Counted from the first letter of the stretch, positions 54,006 through 62,495 are shown. The stretch is DNA of 64,000 nucleotides from Candidatus Colicola equi (GCA_018066175.1 JAGHRV010000007.1:19799-83798); one strand, 5' to 3'. Made by a program: numbers and translations. Notes: generated by a model from the sequence alone, not told the origin.

Positions 54006-55949
54006 ATGCTAAATCAAGCTCAAAAAAATAGCTATATGAAAGATATTTTGCTTCGAATAACACATACGGAGCAAATTGTTAGTTATTGGGAACAATGTGG
54101 GGATGGAATTTTGACAATCTTAGATCTAATTCAAGGACCGGATTTTAATCTACAAGAAATGAATTCAATGGATGCTAGATACTCTAATGCAAGAGATGAT
54201 GTGCGTCAGCATTGGGTTTTGAATTCTGATGAAGATTATCAGTCATTATTTTTAAGCCGGTTAAAAGTAATTTCTACTAATTGGCAAGTTTTTCTTAGGT
54301 TTATAGCAGCTTGTGTACATCCTTATGCTGTAGATACCATTGAAAAACAAAAAGAAATTCTAAATATCTTGGTGCCTATTTTGCATGAGTATTCATTGGA
54401 TTTAGTAGTTGTGGATTATTTTCGTGGAGTCCCGGTATATGAAGCTATTGAAAAAAATCAAAAACATAGTCTTCCTGCTAATGTGGCACCTAATAGTATC
54501 CCTTTTTTCAAGACATTAGATGTTGCAACAGAGTTTCCTTGTTTCGTGTTGAGTGCTTTGGCTTGGGATGATTGGTTCCGGTGGCAGACAAAGTTCGAAC
54601 TTTCGTATTATGATCAAGCACGCAATCAACACCCTATAGGTGCATTGAAGATTTTCAAGACTGGAGTTAATCACACGGCATCAGCAATAAGTGATCGATT
54701 CACAAACCTAGATGACAACTTTTGCTCATTGGGCTTTGATCAGCTTTACTATAGAAATCTCAAAGGAATAATTGGACCAGATAGTGCAAGTGTACTATTG
54801 GGTTTGAGAGATGCGGCCATGTATCCTACAATACGTGAGCGTTTTGAAGATGATGATACTTTTGCTAGTTCGTTATGTCGAGACAAATCTAGTAGGGATG
54901 TCTTGGAATTAGCGCAATTCATTATGGCCGACCTTCCATATGATCGCCATTTCTGCTTTAGTTATATATTCCGCACAAAATATATGCCTGCAGATACTAG
55001 TCCCGTGGTTTTGGATTTCAAGTTTGACTATTCCAATAGATTAAGGAGACGAATTTATGCTATTATAGGAAAAAATGGTACGGGAAAATCAACATTGATG
55101 TCTGGTATGGCAAAAGATTTTCAGAAAGCAAATGAACAGGCCTTTCTTCCTCATAGACCATTCTATAACAAAATTATTACGATTTCGTTGAGCGCATTCG
55201 ACAGTTTTCCTCCTGCAGAGCGAAATGATGCTTTTAACTATACTTATCTGGGATTACAGGGTAATGGGAAACCAATAAATGTTTTGAAAAATAATCTCCG
55301 TACAAATCTTAATGTAATAAAAAAGAAGTATAGGGTACATCAATGGATAAGTATTATGGAGGAGTATGTGACTCTTGATGAGGGTTGCTACAAATATGAT
55401 TCGAATGGTGTCGCAATTGTCAGCTTCGATGTTGATAAAATTATGGAGATTGTTGATAGTGGGCGCTTGAGTTCCGGTGAGAGTATTCTTCTATATGTTG
55501 TATCATGTTTGTTGGCAGAAATTAAACCTTATTCGTTGATATTATTTGACGAACCAGAGCAGCATCTGCACCCCAATGCTATTACAGGATTAATCAATAT
55601 GCTAAGTAATCTTCTCGATGAGTATGAGTCATTTTGTATCCTGACAACTCACTCTCCTATGATTATCAAGGAGTTGCCATCTTCTAGCATAATTGTATTT
55701 AAACGAGTAGATGATATGTTGGAGCAACATAGTGTTGGATTGGAGACTTTTTCTGAATCTGTAGAACGTATATCAGATGAAATATTTGGAGAAAGAGATG
55801 TTCAAAAATACTCCAAAATGAAAATAAAAGAGATATGTAATTTATTGCGTGACTACGAGGCAGTAATTGATGCAATTCGCCAAGATGAACTGCCTGTTTC
55901 ATTAAGCATGCGATTGTTTATTAGAGAGTGTCTGAATGAAAAACATTAA
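54006..55949 (+). CDS. Septu-like ATPase (PtuA) with long N-terminal domain
   Basis: A 647-aa protein. The C-terminal ABC/AAA-type ATPase has Walker A YAIIGKNGTGKSTLMSGM (about residues 350-367), the signature RLSSGESILLYVVSCLL, Walker B SLILFDEPEQHLHP and CILTTHSPMII. The N-terminal ~330 residues form an extra helical domain without a known match. The partner HNH gene overlaps by 14 bases, the arrangement of Septu (PtuA plus PtuB). It is predicted to sense phage and license HNH cleavage. Confidence 0.83.
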   Translation: MLNQAQKNSYMKDILLRITHTEQIVSYWEQCGDGILTILDLIQGPDFNLQEMNSMDARYSNARDDVRQHWVLNSDEDYQSLFLSRLKVISTNWQVFLRFIAACVHPYAVDTIEKQKEILNILVPILHEYSLDLVVVDYFRGVPVYEAIEKNQKHSLPANVAPNSIPFFKTLDVATEFPCFVLSALAWDDWFRWQTKFELSYYDQARNQHPIGALKIFKTGVNHTASAISDRFTNLDDNFCSLGFDQLYYRNLKGIIGPDSASVLLGLRDAAMYPTIRERFEDDDTFASSLCRDKSSRDVLELAQFIMADLPYDRHFCFSYIFRTKYMPADTSPVVLDFKFDYSNRLRRRIYAIIGKNGTGKSTLMSGMAKDFQKANEQAFLPHRPFYNKIITISLSAFDSFPPAERNDAFNYTYLGLQGNGKPINVLKNNLRTNLNVIKKKYRVHQWISIMEEYVTLDEGCYKYDSNGVAIVSFDVDKIMEIVDSGRLSSGESILLYVVSCLLAEIKPYSLILFDEPEQHLHPNAITGLINMLSNLLDEYESFCILTTHSPMIIKELPSSSIIVFKRVDDMLEQHSVGLETFSESVERISDEIFGERDVQKYSKMKIKEICNLLRDYEAVIDAIRQDELPVSLSMRLFIRECLNEKH

Positions 55950-56766
55950 GCCATATAGTGGAGACAGTAAGGTGACTTACGATGAGGCTGTGAATAGAAA
56001 GAAGGGTGGTGCACAGAAAAATTTATTGTTAAAAAATGCAGCATGGATTCATGGCCGATATGATTTGTATCATAAACACTTTTTGTCTCTGAATTTATCT
56101 CCGGTATTATCGGTATTATGTCCGACCGTTAAGCTGAAAGATGTTTTACTAAGTATGTATGGCTACAATGCGAAAGCTGTACGAGACATTAGAAGTGATA
56201 TATACAAACGTCAGAGTAAGGCAACAAAAGAATTTTGCCAGTATTGTGGCATAGAAGAAGTCGGGACAATGGATCACTTTTTGCCCAAAGAAGAATATCC
56301 TGAATATGCTTTAAATGGCGAAAATCTTTTCCCATGTTGTTCTAAATGTAATGATTTAAAAGGTGAAAAAGATCCCTCGTTATTCTTAAACTTATATCTC
56401 GATCAATTACCCACAACGCAATATCTTTTTGTAGATATTGGTATCCAAAACAATGATTTGTCTTTTCGCTTCTATTTACATAATGATGGAAAAATAGATG
56501 CGGCTTTGTTTGCTAAGATTGAAACACATTTTAAAGAACTGGATCTATTAGATAGAATGCGTATTGCTGCGGATGGTGCTCAAACAGATTTTATTTATAG
56601 AGCTAAAAGAGAATTTATAAAAGGGCTTCAAGTGGATTTTGTGTCAATAGTACAAGATGAAGTAAAATACAACAAACAGTATTATGGTGATAATCATTGG
56701 CGATATGTATGGGAAGATGCGTTGGTCACTAGTCCTGTATTTTGGAACTATGTGAGTACATTATAA
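55936..56766 (+). CDS. HNH endonuclease, Septu-like PtuB
   Basis: A 276-aa protein with a central HNH fold: FCQYCGIEEVGTMDHFLPKEE (first CxxC and the catalytic His) and NLFPCCSKCNDLKGEKDPSLFL (second Cys pair and Asn, about residues 130-150). Basic N-terminus (YDEAVNRKKGGAQKNLLLKN). As partner of the ATPase it would be the DNA-cutting effector. Confidence 0.85.
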   Translation: MKNIKPYSGDSKVTYDEAVNRKKGGAQKNLLLKNAAWIHGRYDLYHKHFLSLNLSPVLSVLCPTVKLKDVLLSMYGYNAKAVRDIRSDIYKRQSKATKEFCQYCGIEEVGTMDHFLPKEEYPEYALNGENLFPCCSKCNDLKGEKDPSLFLNLYLDQLPTTQYLFVDIGIQNNDLSFRFYLHNDGKIDAALFAKIETHFKELDLLDRMRIAADGAQTDFIYRAKREFIKGLQVDFVSIVQDEVKYNKQYYGDNHWRYVWEDALVTSPVFWNYVSTL

Positions 56767-56807
56767 TAATACATCATGATATTGAATGATTTAAATTTGT
56801 ATATGCC

Positions 56808-58775
56808 ATGAATGATAAAATAAGAAATTTAATATTAGAAGGATTGAACGAACCCTATGCAAAAGCTGCGATTTCGTGTGAGGAATTCTATTTCCGACTG
56901 GCAAAAGAGGCTTGGCAGAAGTTTGTGATTTTTCCGGTTACCAAGGATGAACTGGCCTATTGTCTCAGCATGAAATATGAGGATTTCAAATCCAATGAGA
57001 ACGTTGCTGGTATACGAGAGGTGATTTTTAATTTGGTAGCCTATTGCGATTCGCATGCATCAGAAAAGAATATCCGTAATCAGTATCCGGAGTGTCGTAC
57101 TATAGCAACGGCCGGTATTCGCCAAAATGCTTGGGTCTCTCAATTGTTGAAATACCGACAAAATCCAAATCAAGTTAAGGATAGCATAAAACATTTGGTT
57201 GAGTACATTCAAGAGCCTGAGATTCATTTCCCGATATTGAGCGAGGACCATCGTCGGTATATCTCCAAATATATATTAGAAACGAGGTATGATTCCCAAA
57301 ACTTTGAAGCAGAACTGATGTCTTTTTTTGACTCGGTATTGTCATCTGTTGAGATACTTCCAATTAATAGAACGCATCTGTACTCCTGCCTCCTGTATGG
57401 CCCGTTGCGCTCGCTATGGAAGGTGTCAACAGTCGTGGGAATGTTTTGTCGAGATACAACTGATTGGAAGGGAAAGTTTAAGGAAGCGGTAGATAAGCAT
57501 GGGTATGGCGTGATGTGGAAAGATCAAGTGTCGGATTGGAATGAATTAATGCCTCAGTTTCGCAATTTGATTGAAGAAAAAGGTAGTTTCCCCTTTTATA
57601 ATGTCTCATACAACTATACTGATTATTTGTGGACAGTGGTAGATTTTGCCACGGCAGAAACGTATTCGGAGATAGTGGATAGTTGGAGAGATTTGAATCC
57701 TGGTTGGTTTGAAGAAAAATTTTCCGATTATGAGTCAGACAATCAAAAAGCCCATGTCGCCTTCTTGGTTAAAAAGGCGGAGAAGATTGGTTCGGAAAAT
57801 AAGTATCATGCAGATAACTTCGTAACTTATAAGAAAAAAAAGGCATCTCAGAAAAATGCCGTAGCATACACCAAGTTGATTACTCCTCAAGATCGAATAA
57901 ATATGGAACAGTTAGAACAATTGACAACACTTTTGAGAAAAAAGAGAAACCTTATTCTACAAGGTGCTCCCGGCACAGGTAAAACATATAGTACGGCAGC
58001 GTTGGCTTTGTCTATATTAGAGGAGCCGGATATTGCTACTAAGAAACGAGAAGATTTGATGAAAATATACAATCAAAAGGTTGCCGAAAAAAGTATCTTC
58101 TTCACAACTTTCCATCAGTCTATGGACTATGAGGAGTTTGTGGAAGGTCTGAAACCTGAGATTGTAAGAGGTGAGGGGGATAAAAGTGTTGGTATTACAT
58201 ATGAGGTCAAAGATGGAATCTTCAAGCAGGCAGCTGAAGCTGCTAAAGAAGGGGGATCTGTTGTCCTAATTATTGACGAAATAAACAGAGGAAACATTTC
58301 CAAGATCTTTGGAGAATTAATCACGTTGCTCGAAAAAGATAAAAGAGCAGGGGAGGATAATACGATTACGGTCACCCTTCCGTATTCAGGAAAATCTTTT
58401 GCTGTTCCCTCCAATCTCTATATCATTGGCACGATGAACACCACCGATCGTAGTACCGGTGTGGTGGATTATGCCATTCGTCGTCGTTTCGCATTTGTGA
58501 CTCTTAAGGCGGATGAAAAGATATTGGAGAGGGATTATCCGGATTCGCTGCCGTTGTTTAAGGCGGTGCGGCATTTCATTAAACAACATACTACCGAGAC
58601 GCTGGATATGGAAGACCTTATGATTGGTCATAGTTACTTTATGACCAATGATCTGCCTATGGCTTGGGAGTATGAGATTATGCTACTCTTGCAGGAATAT
58701 TATAAAGATGGTTTGTTAAAACGAGCACCTAAAGAAAAATCGTATGTGGATTTTATCGCAAATAATCCTATGTAA
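56808..58775 (+). CDS. mcrB: McrB-like AAA+ GTPase/ATPase of a type IV restriction system
   Basis: A 655-aa protein. The AAA_5/McrB motor has Walker A LILQGAPGTGKTYSTAALAL (about residues 382-401), TFHQSMDYEEFVEGL, Walker B VVLIIDEINRGNISKIFGEL, and the hallmark IIGTMNTTDRSTGVVDYAIR. The N-terminal ~370 residues should hold the modified-DNA recognition part and differ from E. coli McrB. mcrC follows after 2 bases. Confidence 0.9.
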   Translation: MNDKIRNLILEGLNEPYAKAAISCEEFYFRLAKEAWQKFVIFPVTKDELAYCLSMKYEDFKSNENVAGIREVIFNLVAYCDSHASEKNIRNQYPECRTIATAGIRQNAWVSQLLKYRQNPNQVKDSIKHLVEYIQEPEIHFPILSEDHRRYISKYILETRYDSQNFEAELMSFFDSVLSSVEILPINRTHLYSCLLYGPLRSLWKVSTVVGMFCRDTTDWKGKFKEAVDKHGYGVMWKDQVSDWNELMPQFRNLIEEKGSFPFYNVSYNYTDYLWTVVDFATAETYSEIVDSWRDLNPGWFEEKFSDYESDNQKAHVAFLVKKAEKIGSENKYHADNFVTYKKKKASQKNAVAYTKLITPQDRINMEQLEQLTTLLRKKRNLILQGAPGTGKTYSTAALALSILEEPDIATKKREDLMKIYNQKVAEKSIFFTTFHQSMDYEEFVEGLKPEIVRGEGDKSVGITYEVKDGIFKQAAEAAKEGGSVVLIIDEINRGNISKIFGELITLLEKDKRAGEDNTITVTLPYSGKSFAVPSNLYIIGTMNTTDRSTGVVDYAIRRRFAFVTLKADEKILERDYPDSLPLFKAVRHFIKQHTTETLDMEDLMIGHSYFMTNDLPMAWEYEIMLLLQEYYKDGLLKRAPKEKSYVDFIANNPM

Positions 58776-58777
58776 TA

Positions 58778-60136
58778 ATGCATCCGCTTTTCTATGAACA
58801 TACGTCTTGTGAAGATGCTGGGAAACAGTTGATTCATAATCTCATGTCAGAAGATCCGGAATTTAAATTTGTTGGTCCTCCGGAGTATATGAAGCCGCCA
58901 GTTCATCTTGGAATTGACGGCCAATTTAACGCATCTTACTATATAGGTGCAGATTGGCTTCAAACTAATCAATTGGCGGCTGTGGTCTTGCCTAAGGTTC
59001 CTAATTTGGACTATGTGGAGATGTTTATTGAGGCATTAAATGTTAATTCTGCCGCAGAAGCTGACTATTTTTCCAAATGTTATGGTATTAAGTTTGACCA
59101 GCCGGCTATAGAGGTGACTGACAAACTTAACCAACTATCAATTTTGCTGTTGGTTCGATATATTGTCTTATTGGAAAAAATGGTTGCGCGTGGAATCCGC
59201 AAAGATTATATTACAGTCGAGGAAAATCTTAAATCAAAGGTAAAAGGGCATCTTGTGATGTCGGTTCATCTGAATAAAAATGTTATTCCTCATCGTGAAG
59301 ATCGTGCATATTGTCGGTATCAGGTCTATACGGAAGACATCCCCGTAAATAGGTTGCTGAAGAAGGCATTACTTTTTGCTCAGCAGATGCTTTTCTCTAT
59401 TCCATCGTTATCGAAAATTTGCCATAAATTGCAGCCTCGTTTGAACGTATTGTTAATGCGGTTTGAGCAGATCTCGGATAACGTCTCAATTACGGAAGTA
59501 AGAACATTGGCTGGTAATAAGTTGTATCGTCATTATACGAATGCGGTGCAGGCAGCTAAAGATATACTTCGTCGATATGATTATTCTATTTCCGAAGTGA
59601 GCGAATCTACCCACAAAACCCCTCCATTTTGGATAGACATGTCGCGCATGTTCGAACTCTATGTTTATGGTAAGTTGTATGCAGTGTATGGTAATCAAAT
59701 CAAGTTTCAGGTTCCTGGGCATCTACGTACCCAAGCAGATTTTATTCATCTTGGGGAGAGACTCGTTATTGACACAAAGTATAAGCCTCGTTACGATTAC
59801 TCCATGAGTGGCATTATTGCTGATATTCGTGAGATTAGTGGCTATGCACGTGACACTAAGATATTGAAACATTTTAAAGACAGTTGTTTGACTACAAATG
59901 AAGAACTAAATTGTCTAATTATCTATCCTGTAACATGTTTTGAAGAGCCTGACTCGGATAAAATTGATGGTGTTGAACTATCTTTAGAGGAACAAACGGA
60001 GTTAAAAGACTTTATTGCGTCAAATATTCAAGAACCATTATCTAATAGTTTATGGTCTTCAGCGACTCCTCTTCCTTGGTTTAGAAACTTCCGCAAATTG
60101 AGCGTACTTCTTCCGACTATTACTCATCTTAATTGA
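58778..60136 (+). CDS. mcrC: McrC-like nuclease subunit
   Basis: A 452-aa McrC homologue. The PD-(D/E)XK site is TQADFIHLGERLVIDTKYKP (about residues 317-336), after FWIDMSRMFELYVYGKL, both typical of the family. It associates with the McrB hexamer and cuts DNA with modified cytosine or other recognised modifications. DUF2971 gene follows after 9 bases. Confidence 0.9.
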   Translation: MHPLFYEHTSCEDAGKQLIHNLMSEDPEFKFVGPPEYMKPPVHLGIDGQFNASYYIGADWLQTNQLAAVVLPKVPNLDYVEMFIEALNVNSAAEADYFSKCYGIKFDQPAIEVTDKLNQLSILLLVRYIVLLEKMVARGIRKDYITVEENLKSKVKGHLVMSVHLNKNVIPHREDRAYCRYQVYTEDIPVNRLLKKALLFAQQMLFSIPSLSKICHKLQPRLNVLLMRFEQISDNVSITEVRTLAGNKLYRHYTNAVQAAKDILRRYDYSISEVSESTHKTPPFWIDMSRMFELYVYGKLYAVYGNQIKFQVPGHLRTQADFIHLGERLVIDTKYKPRYDYSMSGIIADIREISGYARDTKILKHFKDSCLTTNEELNCLIIYPVTCFEEPDSDKIDGVELSLEEQTELKDFIASNIQEPLSNSLWSSATPLPWFRNFRKLSVLLPTITHLN

Positions 60137-60145
60137 TATTTCAAT

Positions 60146-60940
60146 ATGTTGTCAACAGAAATATATAGGCTACCTCCGAAGTCCTTATACCATCACACCA
60201 ATTTTAAGGCAATGTGTGGTATCCTGTCCTGTGGAATTGGTGCAGACCAAGAAATAGGATTTCGAGCCGTATCAAATGCATGGAAGAATGATGATCAGGA
60301 AATTGCACTGGGCGAGCAACTCTTAAATGCCTGTAAAATTATACCTAATAAGTTGATTCCGTACACTTTGTTTTCAAAATTTAATGGGTATCGTAACTGC
60401 GGATCTGTTTCGTTTATGGAAGGACCAGCTAATCAGCATATGATAGATGAGTATGGACCGATTCGTTTGTGTTTCGATTTGAGAGATGTAGATTTATCTG
60501 AGGCAATATGGGATATGTGCAGTTGTGAATACGTTAGTGCTTCGTTAATGCCTCAATATTCGAAAGAGTTTGCTAAAGAGATAGTTGAGCTATTGCATAA
60601 CTTAGAGGAAAAACATAAAATGTTTGGAGATGGGGCAGATGAACTACTGCCCAATTTATGTACTTTTTTTCAATGTGAAATTGATATACTACGAAAAGTT
60701 TTCCTAATCAAGGAGCAAAAATGGGAATGTGAACAAGAATGGAGAATAATCAGAGAGATTGTCGATAATGCACCGGACACTTTTTATAGAGAAGATTGGG
60801 CACCTTATAAAATGGTTTACATTCCAGCAATTACACTAAAAAGCATTAGTGTCTATGGGGATATGTTTGAAGATGTTAAGAACTTCGTGTATCAGTATGA
60901 TTGTTATAAGCATGTTCAGATAGAGCGTGCGTATTTGTAG
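60146..60940 (+). CDS. DUF2971-domain protein
   Basis: A 264-aa protein with LYHHTNFKAMCGILSCG, RAVSNAWKNDDQEIALG and KWECEQEWRIIRE, the conserved blocks of DUF2971 (H-x-T start, N-D-x-x-E, and E-x-E-W-R). The family is frequent near defence genes, and a relation to ADP-ribosyltransferase folds has been suggested. Its position right after mcrC suggests a third, accessory component, but it could also be a separate unit. Confidence 0.78.
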   Translation: MLSTEIYRLPPKSLYHHTNFKAMCGILSCGIGADQEIGFRAVSNAWKNDDQEIALGEQLLNACKIIPNKLIPYTLFSKFNGYRNCGSVSFMEGPANQHMIDEYGPIRLCFDLRDVDLSEAIWDMCSCEYVSASLMPQYSKEFAKEIVELLHNLEEKHKMFGDGADELLPNLCTFFQCEIDILRKVFLIKEQKWECEQEWRIIREIVDNAPDTFYREDWAPYKMVYIPAITLKSISVYGDMFEDVKNFVYQYDCYKHVQIERAYL

Positions 60941-61101
60941 TACAAACAGTGGACACTACTCTCCCTCCCATACCTGGCACTGGCAATCCTTTGGCACGGC
61001 ATGGAAAGGTCCTGCCATAAAGCCACATGAGTGTGCAATTTACTCAAAACGGGGATTTTGACGAAAAATCATGTCTTATCCGAATGTAATCTACATGCTG
61101 A

Positions 61102-61185
61102 ACGCTTGCGCGTCTCCCTATGTACTATAATTTGGACGTGGGACAAGTGGAATCAATCTGCCAACTTATTAGCAAGTTTAAGTAA
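61102..61185 (+). pseudogene. C-terminal relic of a DegT/DnrJ/EryC1 aminotransferase
   Basis: The 27 codons ending at TAA read TLARLPMYYNLDVGQVESIC and on to QLISKFK. The LPMYYNL core and QLISKFK ending match the conserved tails of sugar aminotransferases. Compare the intact fdtB end VKLINEFK at 51848. Upstream is an in-frame stop, so nothing more of the gene survives. Confidence 0.6.
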
Positions 61186-61255
61186 CCAAAGTCAATCTAT
61201 TCTAGGCTAAGGGGAATAGAATTTCCTATTTAAATATCAAAAAATGGATATAAAA

Positions 61256-61287
61256 TTTGGTTATGTCCATTTTTTTTTGTAAATTTG
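61256..61287 (+). promoter_or_regulatory. Promoter of the four-helix-bundle gene
   Basis: TTTG (61256-61259), 20-base spacer with TTATGTCCATTTTT, then TAAATTTG (61280-61287). About 20 bases before the ATG. Confidence 0.75.
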
Positions 61288-61306
61288 CACACAAATTTGA
61301 AAATCA

Positions 61307-61741
61307 ATGGACTCCAACGAGTATTCATATCAAAAATTAAGAGTATATACTATGGCGAAGGATTACGTCAAGGATGTGTATACTTTACTAAAGAAGTTCC
61401 CGCGCGAAGAACAATATGCGATGTGCGATCAACTCCGAAGAGCCGTTATCTCCGTGCCTTCTAATATTGTTGAAGGTATGTCTCGTTCTTCTGAAAAAGA
61501 GAAATCTCATTTCATCGAAATCGCTTACGGTTCTTTGCTAGAGTCGGAATGTCAACTAGATATAGCATGCGATTTGGGGTATATTTCCAATAATGAACTG
61601 AAAGATATGCAAGATAAAATATGTGAAATCTCTAAGATGTTATCTGGACTTCGTTCTTCGCTAAATTCTAAACTCTCAACGCTCAACTCTCAACGCTCAA
61701 CTCTCAACGCTCAACTCTCAACGTTAAACTCTAAACGTTAA
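61307..61741 (+). CDS. Four-helix-bundle protein (S23/IVS family) with repeat-encoded tail
   Basis: A 144-aa protein of the same family as the gene at 22024: YQKLRVYTMAKDYVKDVYTLL, AMCDQLRRAVISVPSNIVEGMSRSS, FIEIAYGSLLESECQLDIA. The last ~25 residues (SLNSKLSTLNSQRSTLNAQL and so on) are pure translation of a CTCAACG/CTCAACT 7-base repeat, so the original stop has probably been lost to repeat growth or insertion. Confidence 0.85.
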   Translation: MDSNEYSYQKLRVYTMAKDYVKDVYTLLKKFPREEQYAMCDQLRRAVISVPSNIVEGMSRSSEKEKSHFIEIAYGSLLESECQLDIACDLGYISNNELKDMQDKICEISKMLSGLRSSLNSKLSTLNSQRSTLNAQLSTLNSKR

Positions 61742-61765
61742 ACTCTAAACGTTGCTCCCTCATCG
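61674..61765 (+). repeat. Short tandem repeat of 7-base units (CTCAACG/CTCAACT)
   Basis: Several alternating CTCAACG and CTCAACT units, decaying to TAAACG-type variants, cover the end of the four-helix gene and run to just before the MBOAT start. Relatives lie at about 62143-62170 and 62242-62290. Confidence 0.8.
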
Positions 61766-61785
61766 CTAAACGCTCCACGCTCATC

Positions 61786-62309
61786 ATGCTCTTCAACTCC
61801 CTTCCATATCTCCTTTTCTTCCCAATAGTCTTCATTCTCTATTGGCTGATAGATTATGTTATTGGGCGCAAGCATCCGTCGGCTATTATGGTCCAAAATG
61901 TCTTCCTGCTGATTGCCAGTTATGTGTTCTATGCATGGTGGGATTGGCGGTTCTTGGGTTTACTCTTTGGCATGAGTTTTATCTCATGGTTGGCCGGTTA
62001 TCTACTGACGAATACCCTTGCAGGGGGGGTATGACCTATTCGCGCAAAATCGTGATGTGGTCAGCTGTGGTGATTGACTTACTCACCCTTGGCTTCTTTA
62101 AGTACTATAATTTCTTCGTCGAGTCTTTCTGCAGTTTATTCTCTCTAAACTCTCATCTCTCCACTCTCAACTTAATATTGCCTCTTGGCATCTCGTTCTT
62201 CACCTTCCAAGCCATCTCCTACGTCGTCGATTCGTACAATAACAAACTCTCCACTCTAAACTCTAGACTCTCAACTCTCATCGCTCAACGTCCAAAAATG
62301 CTTTTTTAA
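61786..62309 (+). pseudogene. Frameshifted and truncated MBOAT O-acyltransferase
   Basis: Frame 1 (61786-62034) encodes the N-terminus of an MBOAT/DltB-like membrane acyltransferase (LFNSLPYLLFFPIVFILYWL, then SYVFYAWWDWRFLGLLF). A G7 tract (62023-62029) shifts the frame to a stop. The other frame continues MTYSRKIVMWSAVVIDLLTL, GFFKYYNFFVESF and LILPLGISFFTFQAISYVVD. One added G would restore it. The continued frame still stops at 62309, at about 175 of an expected ~470 residues, inside 7-base repeat sequence. The gene is therefore dead unless it was assembled wrongly. Confidence 0.8.
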
Positions 62310-62327
62310 ACCAATTTTGCATTTTTT
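62294..62327. terminator. Bidirectional terminator-like hairpin
   Basis: AAAAATGC (62294-62301) pairs with GCATTTTT (62319-62326) across a 17-base loop and runs into more T. It is closely like the hairpin at 40444-40479 and again lies 2 bases before a promoter. Confidence 0.65.
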
Positions 62328-62328
62328 G

Positions 62329-62359
62329 TTTGTCTATCTCAAAAAAAATTGTACTTTTG
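62329..62359 (+). promoter_or_regulatory. Promoter of the mobile-element module
   Basis: TTTG (62329-62332), 19-base spacer with CTATCTCAAAAAAAA, then TACTTTTG (62352-62359). Confidence 0.75.
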
Positions 62360-62361
62360 CG

Positions 62362-62395
62362 CCGCCATTCAGAAATGAGTGGCGGTGTTCTTTTT
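62362..62395 (+). terminator. GAAA-tetraloop hairpin plus T-run at the transcript 5' end
   Basis: CCGCCATTCA (62362-62371), GAAA loop, TGAGTGGCGG (62376-62385), then TGTTCTTTTT. It is a 10-bp stem with one G-U pair that would begin at or next to the transcription start, so it acts either as an attenuator or as a 5' protective structure. Confidence 0.7.
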
Positions 62396-62430
62396 ATAAC
62401 TGCATGCAAATCCTATAAAAAGTAACATCT

Positions 62431-62483
62431 GACAAGCTTGTCAAAATTTTACAGCTAACCTCTACACGTTAATTCGCGTAGAG
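62431..62483 (+). promoter_or_regulatory. Palindrome and leader hairpin before the HTH gene
   Basis: GACAAGCTTGTC (62431-62442) is a perfect 12-base palindrome, a possible operator. CTCTACACG (62460-62468) pairs with CGCGTAGAG (62475-62483), one mismatch. Both lie between the promoter hairpin and the HTH gene. Confidence 0.45.
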
Positions 62484-62495
62484 TAAACCCCAAAC

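Larger units (their letters stand above)
60941..61306. other. 366-base gap at the right edge of the defence island
   Basis: No intact gene. 60941-61100 shows no recognisable feature. 61102-61185 is a relic of a DegT aminotransferase tail, and 61256-61287 is the promoter of the next gene. Confidence 0.6.

Noticed and set aside
60941..61100. Possible membrane-protein fragment (open frame with LLSLPYLALAILWHGM)
   Set aside because: It is a single short open stretch without a convincing family match. I could not separate it from chance.
61674..62290. CRISPR-like array
   Set aside because: The units are contiguous 7-base repeats without spacers, and there are no cas genes in the window.
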